Of a stretch of 64,000 bases of DNA, positions 1 to 13,310 are shown one piece after another. Position 1 is the first letter of the stretch. The number at the start of each line of letters is the position of its first letter. Both the position numbers and the translations under genes were made by a program. Below the pieces are notes generated by a model. The model ran no database searches. It had not been told where the DNA came from and saw only the letters and a program-made list of their open reading frames with translations. Origin of the DNA: Halictus rubicundus (taxonomy: Eukaryota > Arthropoda > Insecta > Hymenoptera > Halictidae); contig NC_135164.1 in NCBI RefSeq assembly GCF_050948215.1, forward strand, positions 4,593,116 to 4,657,115. The letters are read 5' to 3'.

Positions 1-506
1 TGTGCCTTCATTTCGGACCCGGCGATGAGCGTAATTGACGTCGGAGGAGGAACGGTGTGTGCGGGGAGATGGGGTCGACGAGGAAAAAGAAAGCGGACCG
101 GACCGGAGGATACCACCCGTCCGGGGAGATCTCTTTGATCAATCAGACCAGCGTTTCGCGGACGTGACGTAACATCTGCGGTGGACCGAGTCCGTAGCCG
201 AACTCGAAGGCAGTGGCCATTGCTCGTCTCGAAGTTCGACGCGTCGAAGTTGCCCGGATACGTTTGAAGTCTTTGCCCTCGGCTCCTTATCATGCTTCCC
301 GCATACCCTATCCCGGTCTCGAACGCCTCTCTGCTGCCTCCCCTCCCCTCCTCTCTACCCCCACCAGCTACGAAACATTTCAATTACTTACCCGATTCCC
401 GGCGTGTTCCTTCCTTCCTTTCGTTTCTCTCCATTAGCGAGCAACTTTGTACCTCTTTTGCTGCCGGTGTACCGTAAAATCTCGGCGTCGATTTTGTTTT
501 ACACCC

Positions 507-525
507 GACGACGACGACGACGACG
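507..525. repeat. (CGA)n microsatellite
   Basis: A short perfect run of CGA triplets in GC-rich DNA. It is non-coding as far as can be seen. Confidence 0.85.
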
Positions 526-1168
526 CGTAGACCGCTGCCCCGCCGGGTCCGGCGAATTATAGGGAAACCTCTTCATCCGGAACTCCGTGTACCCTCGCCG
601 ACGAATTATGAATATTAAATGAGCAGACGGCTGTCGGCGTGATGATTACAGAGCTTGAAATCACCGTCGATAAATTTCCTTCGACTGTCGCCGGCTCCCT
701 GACGAATCCCCGCGTCTAACGACGTATAAAAGGAACGCTGATGCGGCGAACGCGACGAGGATATTCCTCAGAGTTCCTGAGAGTTCCTTCGAACGGCGCC
801 GTTCGATTCCAGGACCGCGACAGTTACGTGTCACTCAGCGAACGCGAAGAGTCTACCTCCCTTGTATCTTCTTTCCGAAAACGGTCTACAGTGGTAAATC
901 TAAATAATTACGTTTCTAGTAAGAAAACTACTAAAAAAGAAGTAGTTTAATCGATTATTTTTCTGTCATTCGTCCCTCTCTGGAATCTTCAAAGCATTTA
1001 CCGGGTTATAGACTAGTTGCAATTGTATTAATTTTTTTTACAGTAGAAATACAACTATACTGCTACTTCTCTAATGCAAGACCTGTTAAATATACAGTGT
1101 TTGCAACTCAAAGTATTGTTTGTTACAAGCGAAGCATTTGATGCTGTTTAATGATCATATTTTCGATA

Positions 1169-1530
1169 TTAACACTAGGTTTACGGAGCACTAAAAACGA
1201 CTATCTTACATTACTTTATAAAAATAACATGAATGTATCGTTCAAAGTTTGTAGCCATTTTTCTAATAACATATAACCAAAGAAATCAATTTGTTAAATA
1301 ATTGCTAATGGCATAGGTGGGTTCTAGGTTTTTTTTACTGGATCACTGCTGGTTGGTTCACGAGCAATTTTTCCATAAACTAATTCATGCGGAGAAAACT
1401 TAGTTCCTTCATGTACCGATGTATTATATGAGAAATAATTGCTAATGGATGCATGTTTACAATCTCAATATTCGCAATTTAAAAATATTAGAATCCGTCA
1501 TTTTGACGGATCCCGTAAATCTAGTGTTAA
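1169..1530. mobile_element. TTAA-bounded MITE, TIR family ACACTAGRTTTACGG
   Basis: The left end TTAACACTAGGTTTACGG (1169-1186) and the reverse complement of the right end, TTAACACTAGATTTACGG (1513-1530), differ at one base. Both outer tetramers are TTAA, the duplicated target of piggyBac-superfamily elements. Just inside the right end is a small hairpin, ATCCGTCATTTTGACGGAT. At 362 bp with no ORF it is non-autonomous. The superfamily is inferred from TTAA alone. Confidence 0.75.
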
Positions 1531-3834
1531 AATGTGTTCCTAAAATACTGTTTTAAATACTTTCATGTGGTCCGTATTATGTGCCCGATATTTAATTCGC
1601 CCAGCATCGTGGAAATATACAAAATCGGGAGTGACACGAACGCCAGATGACATCCGCGCCTATTTTTGCGATGTCATTTTTCTCCGGTCTGTCTGTCTAG
1701 TGACTGGCGAAACGTAGAGGAGCGCTGACGTGGCGAACCCCTATCGTGAATTTTTCTGAAATTTCTTTGGATCGGCGTGATGTAATTTGGGAACGAGGGA
1801 CAGTAACGTTGTACACGATTAATACGGCCGGTGGCTGTTTAATGACTGCAGAAATGGAGCCTCGTTGGTTCAAAGGAGAACATGGTTTTTAAACCTGATT
1901 TATCACGACTCGCGGCGGTCACGCAACGTTTCTCCAGATTATTACGTAAACGCGTATACGTTTTTGCACACGACTCTTCAGACGGTGTTCTCATATTTTT
2001 CAATATTAACGTACAGAAGATATTTTCGGGTACGAAAATTGTTGCAAAACTCATCTGCGCGAGAAACGTATTTTTCGGAAAATAATGTTGTTTGGAATGT
2101 AATTTTGAATAATATGTTCCTTTTATTATCGCGCATACTACGTCAAGTTTATTGTAAATGGAAATGAGCATAGTGATTGTAATTTACGTGCTAAAACATC
2201 CGCGTAATACGTAATAAATGCAGTCGATTTCCCGATATTGTTAAATGAGAATATGGAAACAATTTTCATCAGTAGCCTGCGAGTTTTTGTTAAATTCGAG
2301 ATACTGAAATTTATATGAGACCAGGAATGAAATACAAACTTGTGAAAGTTTAACGGGCACAGAAATTGAAGACAAACTTAGTAACTTGAAAAATATATTT
2401 GTTAGTTGTCGAAAAATATTAAATCTGTGTTTGACTTCGTTATAACATTTATTTTATTGGACTTCGTCCGGCAGTGTTTGCTGTGAGTGAATGAAACCCT
2501 GTACTGCTAACGCACCGGAAATGAGGAGATCACTGAATCGATATTTTTTTTACATCGAAGGGAATGTACGAATGCATTATTTTTTTTTATATATTTGTGC
2601 CGATTATTATGAAAATGGTCTCAATGTTAACCAAATGAAATTTATTATGTATTCAATTCGACTTCAACGAGCCAAAATGCATATTTCATTACCATGTAAA
2701 TTATTGTAAAATAATTTTATGCATTTATGACAAAATTGAGTAGGTAAAATGAGACAGTATAAAAACATTCAAAAAGTTTAAACAGATTTTTATAGTATCC
2801 CAAATTTATTAAAATTGTTAAAAGAGGAATTCATTTTTGTATGATTTCTGTTTCATATAGTGAATAAAGAAAATATTTTGCATAATGATCCGCAGTGTAG
2901 TCATAACTGAGGAATTCACGACTCGCGATACAATCGACGGCTCGGTTACGCGATCATCCTCCAGGCAGTACGGAATCATAAATGGCGATCCCTCGCCGAA
3001 GTTTATGGTCGCGATAACTTCCCCGATAATTCCTCCCCGCGGTAATAAAAGTGGAATCCGAGAAAGCGAAAGTATTGATATCGTTGCGTGGTGAAATTTC
3101 ACAGGGCACGAGCAGCGGCTTAGAGCTTGAACCTTCCAGGGTTCCCTCAAACTTTGGCAATATATCTTTTTATCAGGGTCGGATGAAGTATGGGAGAGGA
3201 AGACTTACTAATATTCGGGCTTATCGCTGTAGCAGTCTCGCAGTCAATAAATAAAATACCGATATCGCCGTCGCAGTTACCCCTTGAACTCTAAACGCAG
3301 CTCGATCTCAACGAAATGACATTTTCATCGATATTTGAATTGGATGACTCTCCGATTAAGAGCACATACGAAAACGTAACGACCAAGTAAAACCGAGACA
3401 ACAAAAATTGTACCATACCCAACGTGAATATAAATACTTGAATGATATGAATAGTTTATACCAGTACGTATACATGGAATAATAAAGTGGGAGAGTTACT
3501 CGCATACTAAAATGTACTTTTTATAGTCTTCGCTCACGTTCACGTATAACGAAAGAAAATATATTTCCTGGTTTCTAGGAAATTGCTTTGCTTCTTTCCA
3601 CTGTTGTTGGCAAGGTAGTTTAATTACAAAGATAAACTGTACAAAGCAAGGCATGAAATATTGGAAAAAGAATTCAATGGAAGATACGATCGCTGGTACA
3701 AGAAATTATTAGAACCACAAAATAATGAATTTACATTAAAACAATCATTTTTTTAAATGAAATATAGCTGCACAGAATTTGTATTATTTTCTTATGAAAA
3801 AGTGATGTTTCCAAATTACAAATATACATTTAGG
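1531..3834. other. Unassigned stretch
   Basis: Mostly AT-rich. The minus-strand frame 1839-2171 and plus-strand frame 1865-2167 overlap each other and match nothing I know. A reverse family A tail (about 2715-2755) is the only repeat seen. Confidence 0.55.
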
Positions 3835-4014
3835 GGTTAAACTTTACCTAAACCAGAAGTGTTTAACTTGTTTTTACGCAATCCTGTAGATTCTGTTGGG
3901 AAAATGCCGAAAATCTAAGTTTCAATCCCAGGAGATCCCTAATTCAAAAGTTATGTGCGTGTAAAAATGTGTTTCGCCTATTTTGTCATAAATGCATGAA
4001 ATTTGCAGTCTAGC
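3835..4014 (+). repeat. Family A dispersed repeat, fullest + copy
   Basis: It runs from GGTTAAACTTTACCTAAACC through GCAATCCTGTAGATTCTG, AATGCCGAAAATCTAAG and GTTTCAATCCCAGGAGAT to the tail TCATAAATGCATGAAATTTG CAGTCTAG. It is about 180 bp, with no terminal inverted repeats and no ORF. It serves as the reference for the other copies. Confidence 0.8.
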
Positions 4015-5295
4015 AGTTTCGAATGTCCAACGACTTAACCGATCCGTATTCAAAAGTCAGGTGCACCGCGATCCAGCAGAACTGTAAATGCGTGATCATA
4101 GCCGGTCATTCATCTCGTTAAAGTGGGCCCAAAATCGCTTTGCGTTTGACCACTCGAAAGCATTTAAGCTTCATGTTCACGTAAGCTCGATAGATATTTC
4201 CGTCGATGGAAATTTTGATCAAACGTCCGCCGGTGGGGCCAATTCAATGACATACTCATTAATCGCAATTTGTATCAATTCGCGAGTAATACACTGCGGT
4301 ATCAAACGGATATTAAATGCGATCACGAAGTACTGGCGATAATATCAAGACAGGGGACAATTTCGATCGTGACAAATCTAAACTACTATATAATTATCTC
4401 TGTATAATAAATGTTGAATGTGTCACATTCTTCGATCGACTCACGAGTAAAAAATTTTGTTCCAGTAGAAACTGTTCTTTCACGATTTTGAAACATTAAT
4501 AACACCGCCCTACACCAATTTTACAATTTTCTCTGATCTGATCATAACAGCGAATGATTCTTACGTTGAATAATTCTGTCACGTAGTTAAACATGTTTAA
4601 AAAACGTTTAAATACAGCAAGACTGTTAAATACAACAATCCTCAACTACTTTCTTCTTCAGAAATCGCTTTAAAAATGTTCAAAAGACAAAACAAAAGAG
4701 TTCCGCGAAAGACGAGATATCGTTAACTATCCTCGAAGCCAACAATAACTATTTTATTATGAAACCCTGATTTTATGTTAGTATCGGAAAGAATTTAGTT
4801 CTGACCTAATGATTATAATTAATTGCGCAGAGGACATAATAGAATTGACAGCAATTGGTCCAATTAACTTCAACGCGGTTCCAATTATTTGGAAACGTAC
4901 CGTGAAATCGATCCATACACGATGCGAGATATAAATGTATCGGGGGTATCAAGTCTCAGTCGCATCTCGTCGTACACGTGCTGGGGGATCAGGAACGGGT
5001 GTTCTTGATTAATCTGCGAATAGCGGCGGGTCATGTACGATTCAAAGAGGGATATTTCGGCTGTCAGAGGTCGCCGCTCAAATACCGACTAGTCGCAACC
5101 ACGAATAATCCATTTAATACGGTTTATCAAATTACGGGGCTTCAAATGATCCGATGGGGCGTCTCTCTCGATTAAATATCTTACACTCGTATAATATTCG
5201 GAAATACCTTTCTCTTTCCTATTAATATTTTTCTCAAGTACTTATCTTTATTTTAAGAGCATTAAATCCACAATTCCCTCATAAACGTTCTACTA

Positions 5296-5637
5296 TACAG
5301 GGTGAGTCACCAAACGTTAGCACCTCAAATATCTTTGTTGTTTCTAAAGATACGTAAAATATGGTAAATATGCCTTGACCTTGAATGACCTTGGACTAAT
5401 TATAGTCACTGAATTCCTAATGAAAGGGACTATCATTGTAGGTGTTTAAAAAAGGGTGGTTCCATTTAAAAAAGTCAAGGTGACCTTGATATCTCCAAAA
5501 AAATGACATAAAAACAAAATTTTTTTTGCATCGTGTCAGCCCCATTGTACCATTCAACTTTGTCCTTACCATATTTTACGTATCTTTAGAAACAACAAAG
5601 ATATTTGAGGTGCTAACGTTTGGTGACTCACCCTGTA
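5296..5637. mobile_element. MITE with perfect 72-bp terminal inverted repeats
   Basis: Bases 5296-5367 (starting TACAGGGTGAGTCACCAAAC) are the exact reverse complement of 5566-5637, 72 of 72 positions by my reading. The element starts and ends in TA, consistent with a TA target as in the Tc1/mariner group. The 198-bp centre carries TGACCTTG/CAAGGTGACCTTG motifs and an A/T run but no ORF. Perfect arms suggest recent insertion or a strong fold-back structure. Confidence 0.85.
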
Positions 5638-6837
5638 TATTTTATTAGGAGAAATATCATGACACAAATTTTGTTTCGTGTTATTGCTTGCACTCGTGCA
5701 AGTCCACTTTTTTCGTCAAATTTTGCTTGTCCAAGTTTTACATAATTCGATATATCACTGCCTTATTTGACGAAAGAATTACACAAATTTTCAAAATCTG
5801 AACTTACCCGGTTTCTGCGCTGAGTTCTGCAAATATTCCACTACTGTTTCACGATTTTGCAGCGTCACATTAGCAGCACCGTGCACCACTAATTTCACTG
5901 GAAGAATTTTTTCTGATCTGATCACAACAGCTGCCCGAACGATACTCGCGCGGTTCATTTAATTACGCGGGATTCAAATGATCCGGCGTGGATGGGGGGG
6001 GAGGGCGCTTCGCTGCCGGAGAAGCGGGAGGGGCCATCTTGAAATAAACTCGTTACCTCGAGCGTAACAATGGGCTCGATTAATCTTTCGGCTTTACCCG
6101 GGTGTCGGGCCCTTGACTTTTTCTCCTCTACTTCCTCTTTTTCGCCCGTAGCACGCCGGCCTCGTATCGGAATACCAGAGGTGCGCGGAATTTTTTTACG
6201 CTCGAATATCTTTCCTAGCTAAGTCGCGATTTCCATAAAAAAGATTTAGACCCAGCATCCGCGCGCCGCGCCGCGCCGCACCCCGCCGGTCTGACCGGGC
6301 CCTCATAATTATTCATAACATGCAAATCTACGCGAAATGTCAGCCTTTTCGCCTGCAAAGAAAAAAAAAGCCCAACCTCGTCAACGTATGGACGCCGCTG
6401 CCCCTGCGCCGTTCGATTTCAAAATAGACGGGGGCACGGGGAAGAAGAACCGAACAGCGGAGGAGTATAAGCGAAATTTCGATCGGTTTGATATCGGTTT
6501 TCATTATTGCGTTGCGCGTCCAATGCAAATTTTTTTCGAAACTATTCGGAGAATAATGAAATCCAATTTATCTGCTGGTTCGACCTCATTCAATCTGTTT
6601 TCATTGAACGGTCGAAATTTGACGGCAGAGGCACGATATTGGCTGCTCATTGCTGCTCGAAAATATGAGATTATGAGTTACAATTAGGCCCGTTCTTTTT
6701 CACGTAGAAAATTTTGTTAGACATTTATTTGCCTGCACGTACACGTGTAACTGACAATCTTGCTTGACAATTACTTGATGAAGCCTTCAACAGGACAAAG
6801 AAATTCTTTTCCATTTCATTTTCTGTAAATTGGTTCA

Positions 6838-6973
6838 TTAACACGTTAAGTACCCAGCCCGATTTTACTTACCGTTCCGTTCAGGCCATAGTTAGGTCCG
6901 TAAGGACCGGCGAGGCCTGAACGGAAAGTCTAGCGCCGATCATTGGGGACCGGCGTAGAATTTAACCTGTTAA
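6838..6973. mobile_element. Short TTAA-bounded element with internal hairpin
   Basis: The outer ends are TTAACACGTTAA (6838) and, reversed, TTAACAGGTTAA (6973), a one-base difference over 12. Inside is a strong hairpin: TTCCGTTCAGGCC pairs with GGCCTGAACGGAA, and GGTCCGTAAGGACC forms its tip. At 136 bp it is small for a MITE and the terminal repeat is short, so the call is moderate. Confidence 0.5.
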
Positions 6974-7116
6974 TATTACACAGTAAAAATTTCATAATTT
7001 TACAGTATAATAATTACAAAGTAAATTTAAAACGTCAGTTTTAATTTTAAAAATGTTATTCTCCTTTGAAGGTGCTTCGCGCATTAATAGTGGTCACTGT
7101 GTAATTCGTTCGCTAC

Positions 7117-7139
7117 AGAGAGAGAGAGAGAGAGAGAGA
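7117..7139. repeat. (AG)n microsatellite
   Basis: A perfect AG dinucleotide run of 23 bases. Confidence 0.95.
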
Positions 7140-7804
7140 CGGCAATTTAACGAATGAGGCGGAACAATTGTTCAAAAAATGGACGACCTTGGCGGAGAGG
7201 GGAGCCGCGAAGAAACGGGATCTCGATCGGATCGGTAAATTTTCTGCGGTCTCTCATGGTTTACTTTCGATGTAGCTCCACCTGACCGAGTTCGCTTGGC
7301 AATATAACTGTCTGCCCCCTCGTCGCGCTCCACTCGACCCCCCCACCCCGTGCCGTGCACACCGTCGCAGTTTCTTCGTCGGCAGGGGGTGGCGTGTCTA
7401 CTCCGCCGGCAGCAAAACAAAAGAGGCGATTAAACGGAACAGCGAATCCGTCAAGGGGTTTCGCCGGGCTCCGCGTCCAACCCACCCTTTATTTGTATTA
7501 GTCCGTCCACCCCCTCCGGCGGTACCGTCGCGAGACAGCCCGAAAATCCTCTCACGGCGAGCAATTTTGTCGCGAGCGTTCCGCTTAACCGGGAAGTCGC
7601 GCTGCCAGCAGGTCACGAGATTTACTTAGAATCTCGGGGCGATGAGCTGCGGCGGACCGCGTTCTCCGACTCCTCCTCCCCGTGACAAGTGTGACGATGT
7701 ATGAGCATGTATGACCGTGATTGCCAAAGAACTTCCGTCGACGGAATTCTCGGCTACCCCCGGAGTCTACAGTCGAGAACAAAAAGAGAGGACACCCCAC
7801 AAAT

Positions 7805-8235
7805 CAACCGTTCTCTTGAGAAACAACTTTCAAGTTTCGTCAACTATTTCGCTCCATACGTCTACTGGGTCTCCCCGAAGGGTGTAAACGTGGAGGGGGT
7901 GATTCTACGTGAGAAAATAAGTCGAAAATACAGAATAAATTTTTCCCCTCTGACGCGTACTTTTCGAGAAAATTCACTTTAAAAAGCCGCCAAGTTCGCG
8001 TGTCTAGCGTTCCTAACAAGTAGAATCAGTAGGTCATGGTCAGACGCGTCAGACGGTTCCTACTCAATAGCACGAATTTTCAAACTCAAATTTCTTTTCA
8101 GTGGAAAGGAGGGGCCAATTGACAAATCTATTTTCTCATGCAGAGTCACCCCCTCCACGTTTTGGACACCCTGTAAACATATGGAATAAAATAGTTTACG
8201 AAACTTTAAAGTCGTTTTCTGAGAGAACAGTTGAC
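7805..8235. mobile_element. Eroded palindromic MITE (about 430 bp)
   Basis: The left arm (7805 to about 7960) and the reverse complement of the right arm (about 8100-8235) share long stretches: CGTGGAGGGGGTGA, TGAGAAAATA, AAGTTTCGT-AACTATTT and the outer GTTCTC. The arms differ by many substitutions and small indels. The GGGTGTCC-like motif internal to both arms recalls the TACAGGGTG elements elsewhere in the window. There is no ORF. It is probably an old fold-back element. Confidence 0.6.
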
Positions 8236-11200
8236 CGCATGGTTCCTGTAAGATTTTTGTTCGTCGCAAAAAAAAAACAATTTTGTCCTTGAGATTCAAG
8301 GTTAATTTTGAAACTATTAATCATTTAATCGTAGAGATCGTTCATCCCCGTGGCGCACTTCTCCGTATCGATAATGGCTTCCGTCCAGTTTCACGGGCTA
8401 GCACACCCATAACGTCCCATGATGGAATCGTCAATCGTGGAACAATGTAGCCGTGGAACGGTGGATGCTTTAATCAAGCGAAGCCGCGAGATTGAAATTA
8501 GTAAGGATAGATTTCAGGCAGGAGGTGTGCCATTTCGATAATTAAATTTGATTTCGGTGAATTAGTCGTGTGGAAGCGGAGAAACGCACTTAGCTAGGCG
8601 TCTGCTGCCAAGGAGAGAAATTGGCAACGTGTCTGCGGGAATTTGTCGAACTACGTCAGAGTTTCGAGTTAATTATCCTTCTGCAAACAGGATGCCGACT
8701 GTACTTTCTTTTCTTCTCGAGAGTTCATCAACGAAAACAGAACGAACTTGATGTCTGACGACTGCAATCTCGGGAGACGAGTCGCTAAAAATAATATTGA
8801 CCAACCCCCTGCCGATGAAATGTAGCTAATTTCGATTCATCGGTTGGAGTCTGTCATCCGGTTGTTTGCTTTTCGGTAGCGTTGTTGGTCTTGTGTCGGA
8901 AGAACGAAGCTGGATGAATATTATTTCTGAATTTCATGGTAAAGCAACATTGACTTTTGCAAATATTTCTCCTATACTGTGTGCCGATAATTTCTAATAG
9001 AAGAATATTTTTAAATAATCCGTATTTTACAACGACTAAATTTTACGAGGACGAATCCTTCCAATGTATTCTATACCCAAGAAGAGCAAAAATGTTTTAC
9101 ATAAAACTGTGATCGTATCAGACTACCATAAATCCCAACTTATAAACCCGTTACCCAATGCATTGAATACAATAGAATCACTCTTACAGGAGCACCCGTT
9201 ATTGGAATGCACTGTTCTCCAAATATCGTATTATTGGAACGTTCTATTATCGATACAGTATATTTCGATTCTATGCGATACATATAGCCCATGTAGCATT
9301 CACTACTTTCTATATTCATGGCCACATGAATAAAGTCTATTCATAATATCACTCGATGTATCAATGGAGCTACAATAGTATCGTTAATGTACAAACGTCA
9401 GCAGGCTGACTGCAAATTGTAATTATTTTAATCACAACTAAAACAACGCAATTTTCATTCCTGTATTTTTCTAACTATATACTAACACTACTTCTTCCTT
9501 TCTCTAAGATTCTCCAAGTCATCTCACTCTAATACTACTTAAAATTTAAGGCCGTTGCTCGGACAGTAGTACAAGCCAATATATTTCGGCACAGTAATGG
9601 GATTTTAATTTACGGTTTTGCGGGATCAGTGCTCGTTAGGAATAAAATATTCTCACCTTGCATATCACGCTGTAAGCACGAAAGGAAAAGGGCGAAACGA
9701 AAGTTTCAGAGCCGCGCACATAGTTTCGTGGAAAAAGGGGAATTTCAATATTCTGAGATACTGCGTTCTGACACCGCACATATGAAACACTTGCAATAAG
9801 AGAGATTCCGGGTGAATTCTGCTGGCCGATCGATCGACTTCGTGGAGCACTCGGCGCGTCAACGACTCGTCATCTTCGGTTCCCGACCACCGGGGATCGT
9901 TCGAGAATGTTAGCTCGAGCTGGCTAAACTCACCGCTTGTCTCAACAAGCTGGCCGTCGGGTGTCGTCGGTGTTACCCACACGCAGCCCGGATCCCGCGG
10001 GGCCATTTCTCATTCTGACTGCCTAACGGCGCGTCTGAAGCCGGTCTCGACTTCCGAAAGAACGGAAGGAAGAGGAGAACGAGGGGACGGGGCTGCAGGA
10101 ACATCGAGTGGCACGCGATGTTCCCGGGACATCGGGGAACTGCGGCGCGGCCAGAAGAATTCATTCGGTGTGGGTAACGGATGAGGCGAGAAAGTTTGCG
10201 CGGCAATAACTCATCGTTCACACCTTATTTACCTAGTCCCCGTTCCGGGGTAGTCGATCGTTCTCCCTGCTCCGCCTCGTCGAATCCTACCGGATTGAAT
10301 TTTAACGCGCGTTCCTCTCTCTTGATCGAGGAACCCCGAGACGCGACCGCCTCTCCGCGTGCTACTAGAGTCAACGAACCGGCTAGGGTTTCGAACGGGG
10401 CCGAGCTTCGGAATAAACAGGAAATAAATGACGTCGCAGCACCGTGGCCCTATCCACCGGGGAACCGATGAACACGCGATTCTTATTTATATGGACTGGA
10501 AATGGGATTTTTTCTGCTCGACGTGCAACCCTCCGAGAAAATCTTCATCGTTGTCGAGCGAACCCCTTTTTCCTCGAACCATCAGATGCTCTTTGTTGTC
10601 GGGGATGACGGAAGTTTGTTCAGACGACGTGTCGTCGTATATGTGCCAGTGATCACGAAACTGGCCTAAATAAAAATCCCAAAGGAATTGTGGACTGTGG
10701 ACCTTTATCCGAATAAAAATTGCTTTTATCAGCTGGAGGATGTTTTTTTTTATGCGAAAACTGTTTTGAGCGACTCTCTAGCCGATTTCTAGAAGTCTAG
10801 AAGTCTTCTTCGGATCATCTTGGATGAAAACTGAGCGAAACTTCTGCTTTCGCTTATCGAAGTTTTCTTCTTGTAAGATACTTGTGTAGTGGGAAGTGAG
10901 GAAAAAAGTGAAGATAATTTCTTTTCCGCGAAAGTTTCATAATTTAGCTTCGCGGAGATTAAACAATTTTTTTTTTCGTCCCTCAAACTATGACTAACTA
11001 AAGACTGAAGGTTTCCGTTCGCGGCGGTACCATTCAACTCGTTAAATGAACTTGTAGTACAGTTTTCTTTTATTTCAAGGTGGTACATTTGCAATGATCC
11101 ATCCACACGTGAATATTACCGAAGATCGTTTTCGTTGAACTTTACGAGCAGAGTCCAGCTCACGGGCACCCGGAAATTGGATAAGGTGTGTTCGGTCGAT

Positions 11201-12837
11201 GGAGCAGCGTCGTGAGAATTGATAATTCGAGAAACCAGTGGCTCGTGCGCCATAATTCTCGCCGCTATGCGTTACATAGATCAAATTGCTCGGTGAAGAA
11301 CCTGATGAAGCAGCTGTCGTCGACAGATAGACTCGTTTCCCCACGGCCCGGGCCACTCTTCATCTAATTCTCATTTCTCTCTGTTCAAGGAAGGGGGTCG
11401 AAGGTTTCTGTTTCCGTTCTCCCCGGGTTCGCGCGACGACTATCTTAATTTATATGGGTCTTCCGGTTGCTTTCTATGGCCGCGCTCATCCCCGATCCCT
11501 TTTTCTCCCATTTTCGTACAGTTGGTAGTCCCAAGATTCTACGGGTATCGATTACGGGGCAATTCCTTTTTAACGAGCTCTCGATAGCTTCTCGAAAGGG
11601 TGTGACCTCGGACGGGGTGGATCTGATTTAGCGCAAGGACCGTACGATTTAAAAAGAAACGATTCCCCGGCACCCTCTTTATTCCCGCCAAACCGTATAG
11701 CCCCGTAATCTCCTATCGATCGGTAATCTCGGTCAACATCTACGGAATTTTTTCCCGGAAACAGCGGCGACGGCGGGATAGAATTTTTCATCGGCTCTTC
11801 CCAGTTATCCGCCGATTCGTTCGGTTAATTAGAAAACTTTCTCTCGGCGCGGCGCGGCGATCCGCTTGACTTTTTCTATTCTGCCAGCTTTAAATTACCA
11901 CGGACTCGCCCCTGTTCGATCGCTAGATACTAATTTCATACATACAACTTCGGTCCGAGGCACTATCACTTTGTCGTCGCGGAAGCAGAACGATGTTGGG
12001 AGTTTGCAATTGCTGCACAATTTCTGTTCAACTTTTATGAGAATTTCCGATTGGTATACTTGGCTTTTGCAACTGGCAATGCTTTGTTCCATTGATTTAT
12101 TTATTTCACCATAACAGACACTATTTTCGGTTTGTCCTTTCTGAAATTTCTGAAATGATAGCCCCGGACAATTTTCGTTTAGTCTGAATTACGAAAAGAA
12201 ATTGTAAAAGTTGCTTTCCACAAATTTTTCTGGAATTTTCTGGATTCATAAAATTGATATGCGCGTTAAAAATTTCGTCGAAATTGATTAACTGGTTTAT
12301 GAGTTATACAAACGGTGAAAATTATGGTGTATAAAATGTTTTCTCTACAATATGTATGAAATGGTAATATACATATATAAAATGGTAAGACGCGAGTAAG
12401 AGGCAATCCATTTGCCGTTGTCGGCTGTTTCCGAAGAGAATTTCGAAGTGGCGTTTCTATGATCAAACTCGATAAATAACGCGGATCCTTGACATACAGA
12501 ATGGCCTAATTGGGCTTGACGCTGTGGAAATGGCAACCGTGCCTTCTAAGGATGGCAAGGAAGCGACGTCGCCGGCAGTAAATCGTTGTTATGAAGCAAC
12601 GGGAACACCGCGCGGAATATCGAACCGTCGTAAACCGAGAGAACCGTTGTACGACAATGCATCACCATTGCAGCGCGTGTACGCGCTATATGTCGGCCCC
12701 GCAAATACCTGAGAGCCCAGTCACGGCGTCGAAGTGGCCGTTTGTTTTCGCGCCACGGGAATATCATGCTGTCGCGGTAAAAATGTCACAACGACCCACT
12801 TTTCCAGTTGCCCGTGCTCCTCGCACCGAACAGCCGT
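8236..12837. other. Unassigned stretch
   Basis: No gene or repeat family was recognised across these 4.6 kb. A GC-rich patch at about 9830-10480 has several overlapping open frames of 80-110 codons on both strands, which is the pattern of GC-rich non-coding DNA. I see no splice-bounded block with a familiar protein. Confidence 0.6.
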
Positions 12838-13310
12838 TTAACCCTTTGCGGTTCTACGACGGGTCTGATTCGACACCGCATTTCGCCCCTGCTGGTCTTA
12901 CGTCGGACTCGCCACGACGTACAATTTTCTGCTTGTTTCCAACCCTAAAGGCTGTCGCATTTTCCTGATTTTAACTTTACCTGAGGAAACCAGAAATTTT
13001 TAACCATTTTTTGTGCAATCCCGTAGATTTTGTCGAGAAAATGCCGAACGTCCCTTTTAATCCTAGGAGACCACCAGTTCGAAAGTAACAAATTATTAAA
13101 TATGTTTTCGGTGCTATTTGCGGAGTGAGGATTACATGTCATGAACTGCAACGATAATACATTTTTAAATAGATTAATGCACGAGCGCAAATATATTATT
13201 CTGTTTCTCGGTTCCTGCGCTATTCGAATACGCGGTGAAACTGTACGGTGAGATAAAAGTGGTCTAGCTGGAACGAAACGGCAAAAGTTGCTAAGACCGC
13301 AAAGAGTTAA
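12838..13310. mobile_element. TTAA-bounded element (CCCTTTGCGGT type) containing a family A repeat
   Basis: The left end TTAACCCTTTGCGGTTCTA (12838) pairs with the reversed right end TTAACTCTTTGCGGTCTTA (13310). Both are flanked by TTAA. A family A copy lies inside at 12970-13089, so the 473-bp length includes a nested insertion; without it the element would be about 350 bp. No transposase is present. Confidence 0.65.
12970..13089 (+). repeat. Family A repeat, nested in the 12838 element
   Basis: TTTAACTTTACCTGAGGAAA, GCAATCCCGTAGATTTTG, GAAAATGCCGAACGTC and TTTTAATCCTAGGAGACCAC follow the family order. The tail is absent. Both ends lie inside the TTAA element at 12838-13310. Confidence 0.78.

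Noticed and set aside
725..732. TATAAAAG box upstream of a 69-codon frame
   Set aside because: There is no initiator at the right distance and no recognisable product.
4930..4991. TATAAA followed 28 bp later by TCAGT, like a TATA plus initiator promoter
   Set aside because: The following 65-codon frame starts with GTG, not ATG, and encodes nothing recognisable. These short motifs are expected by chance in this much DNA.
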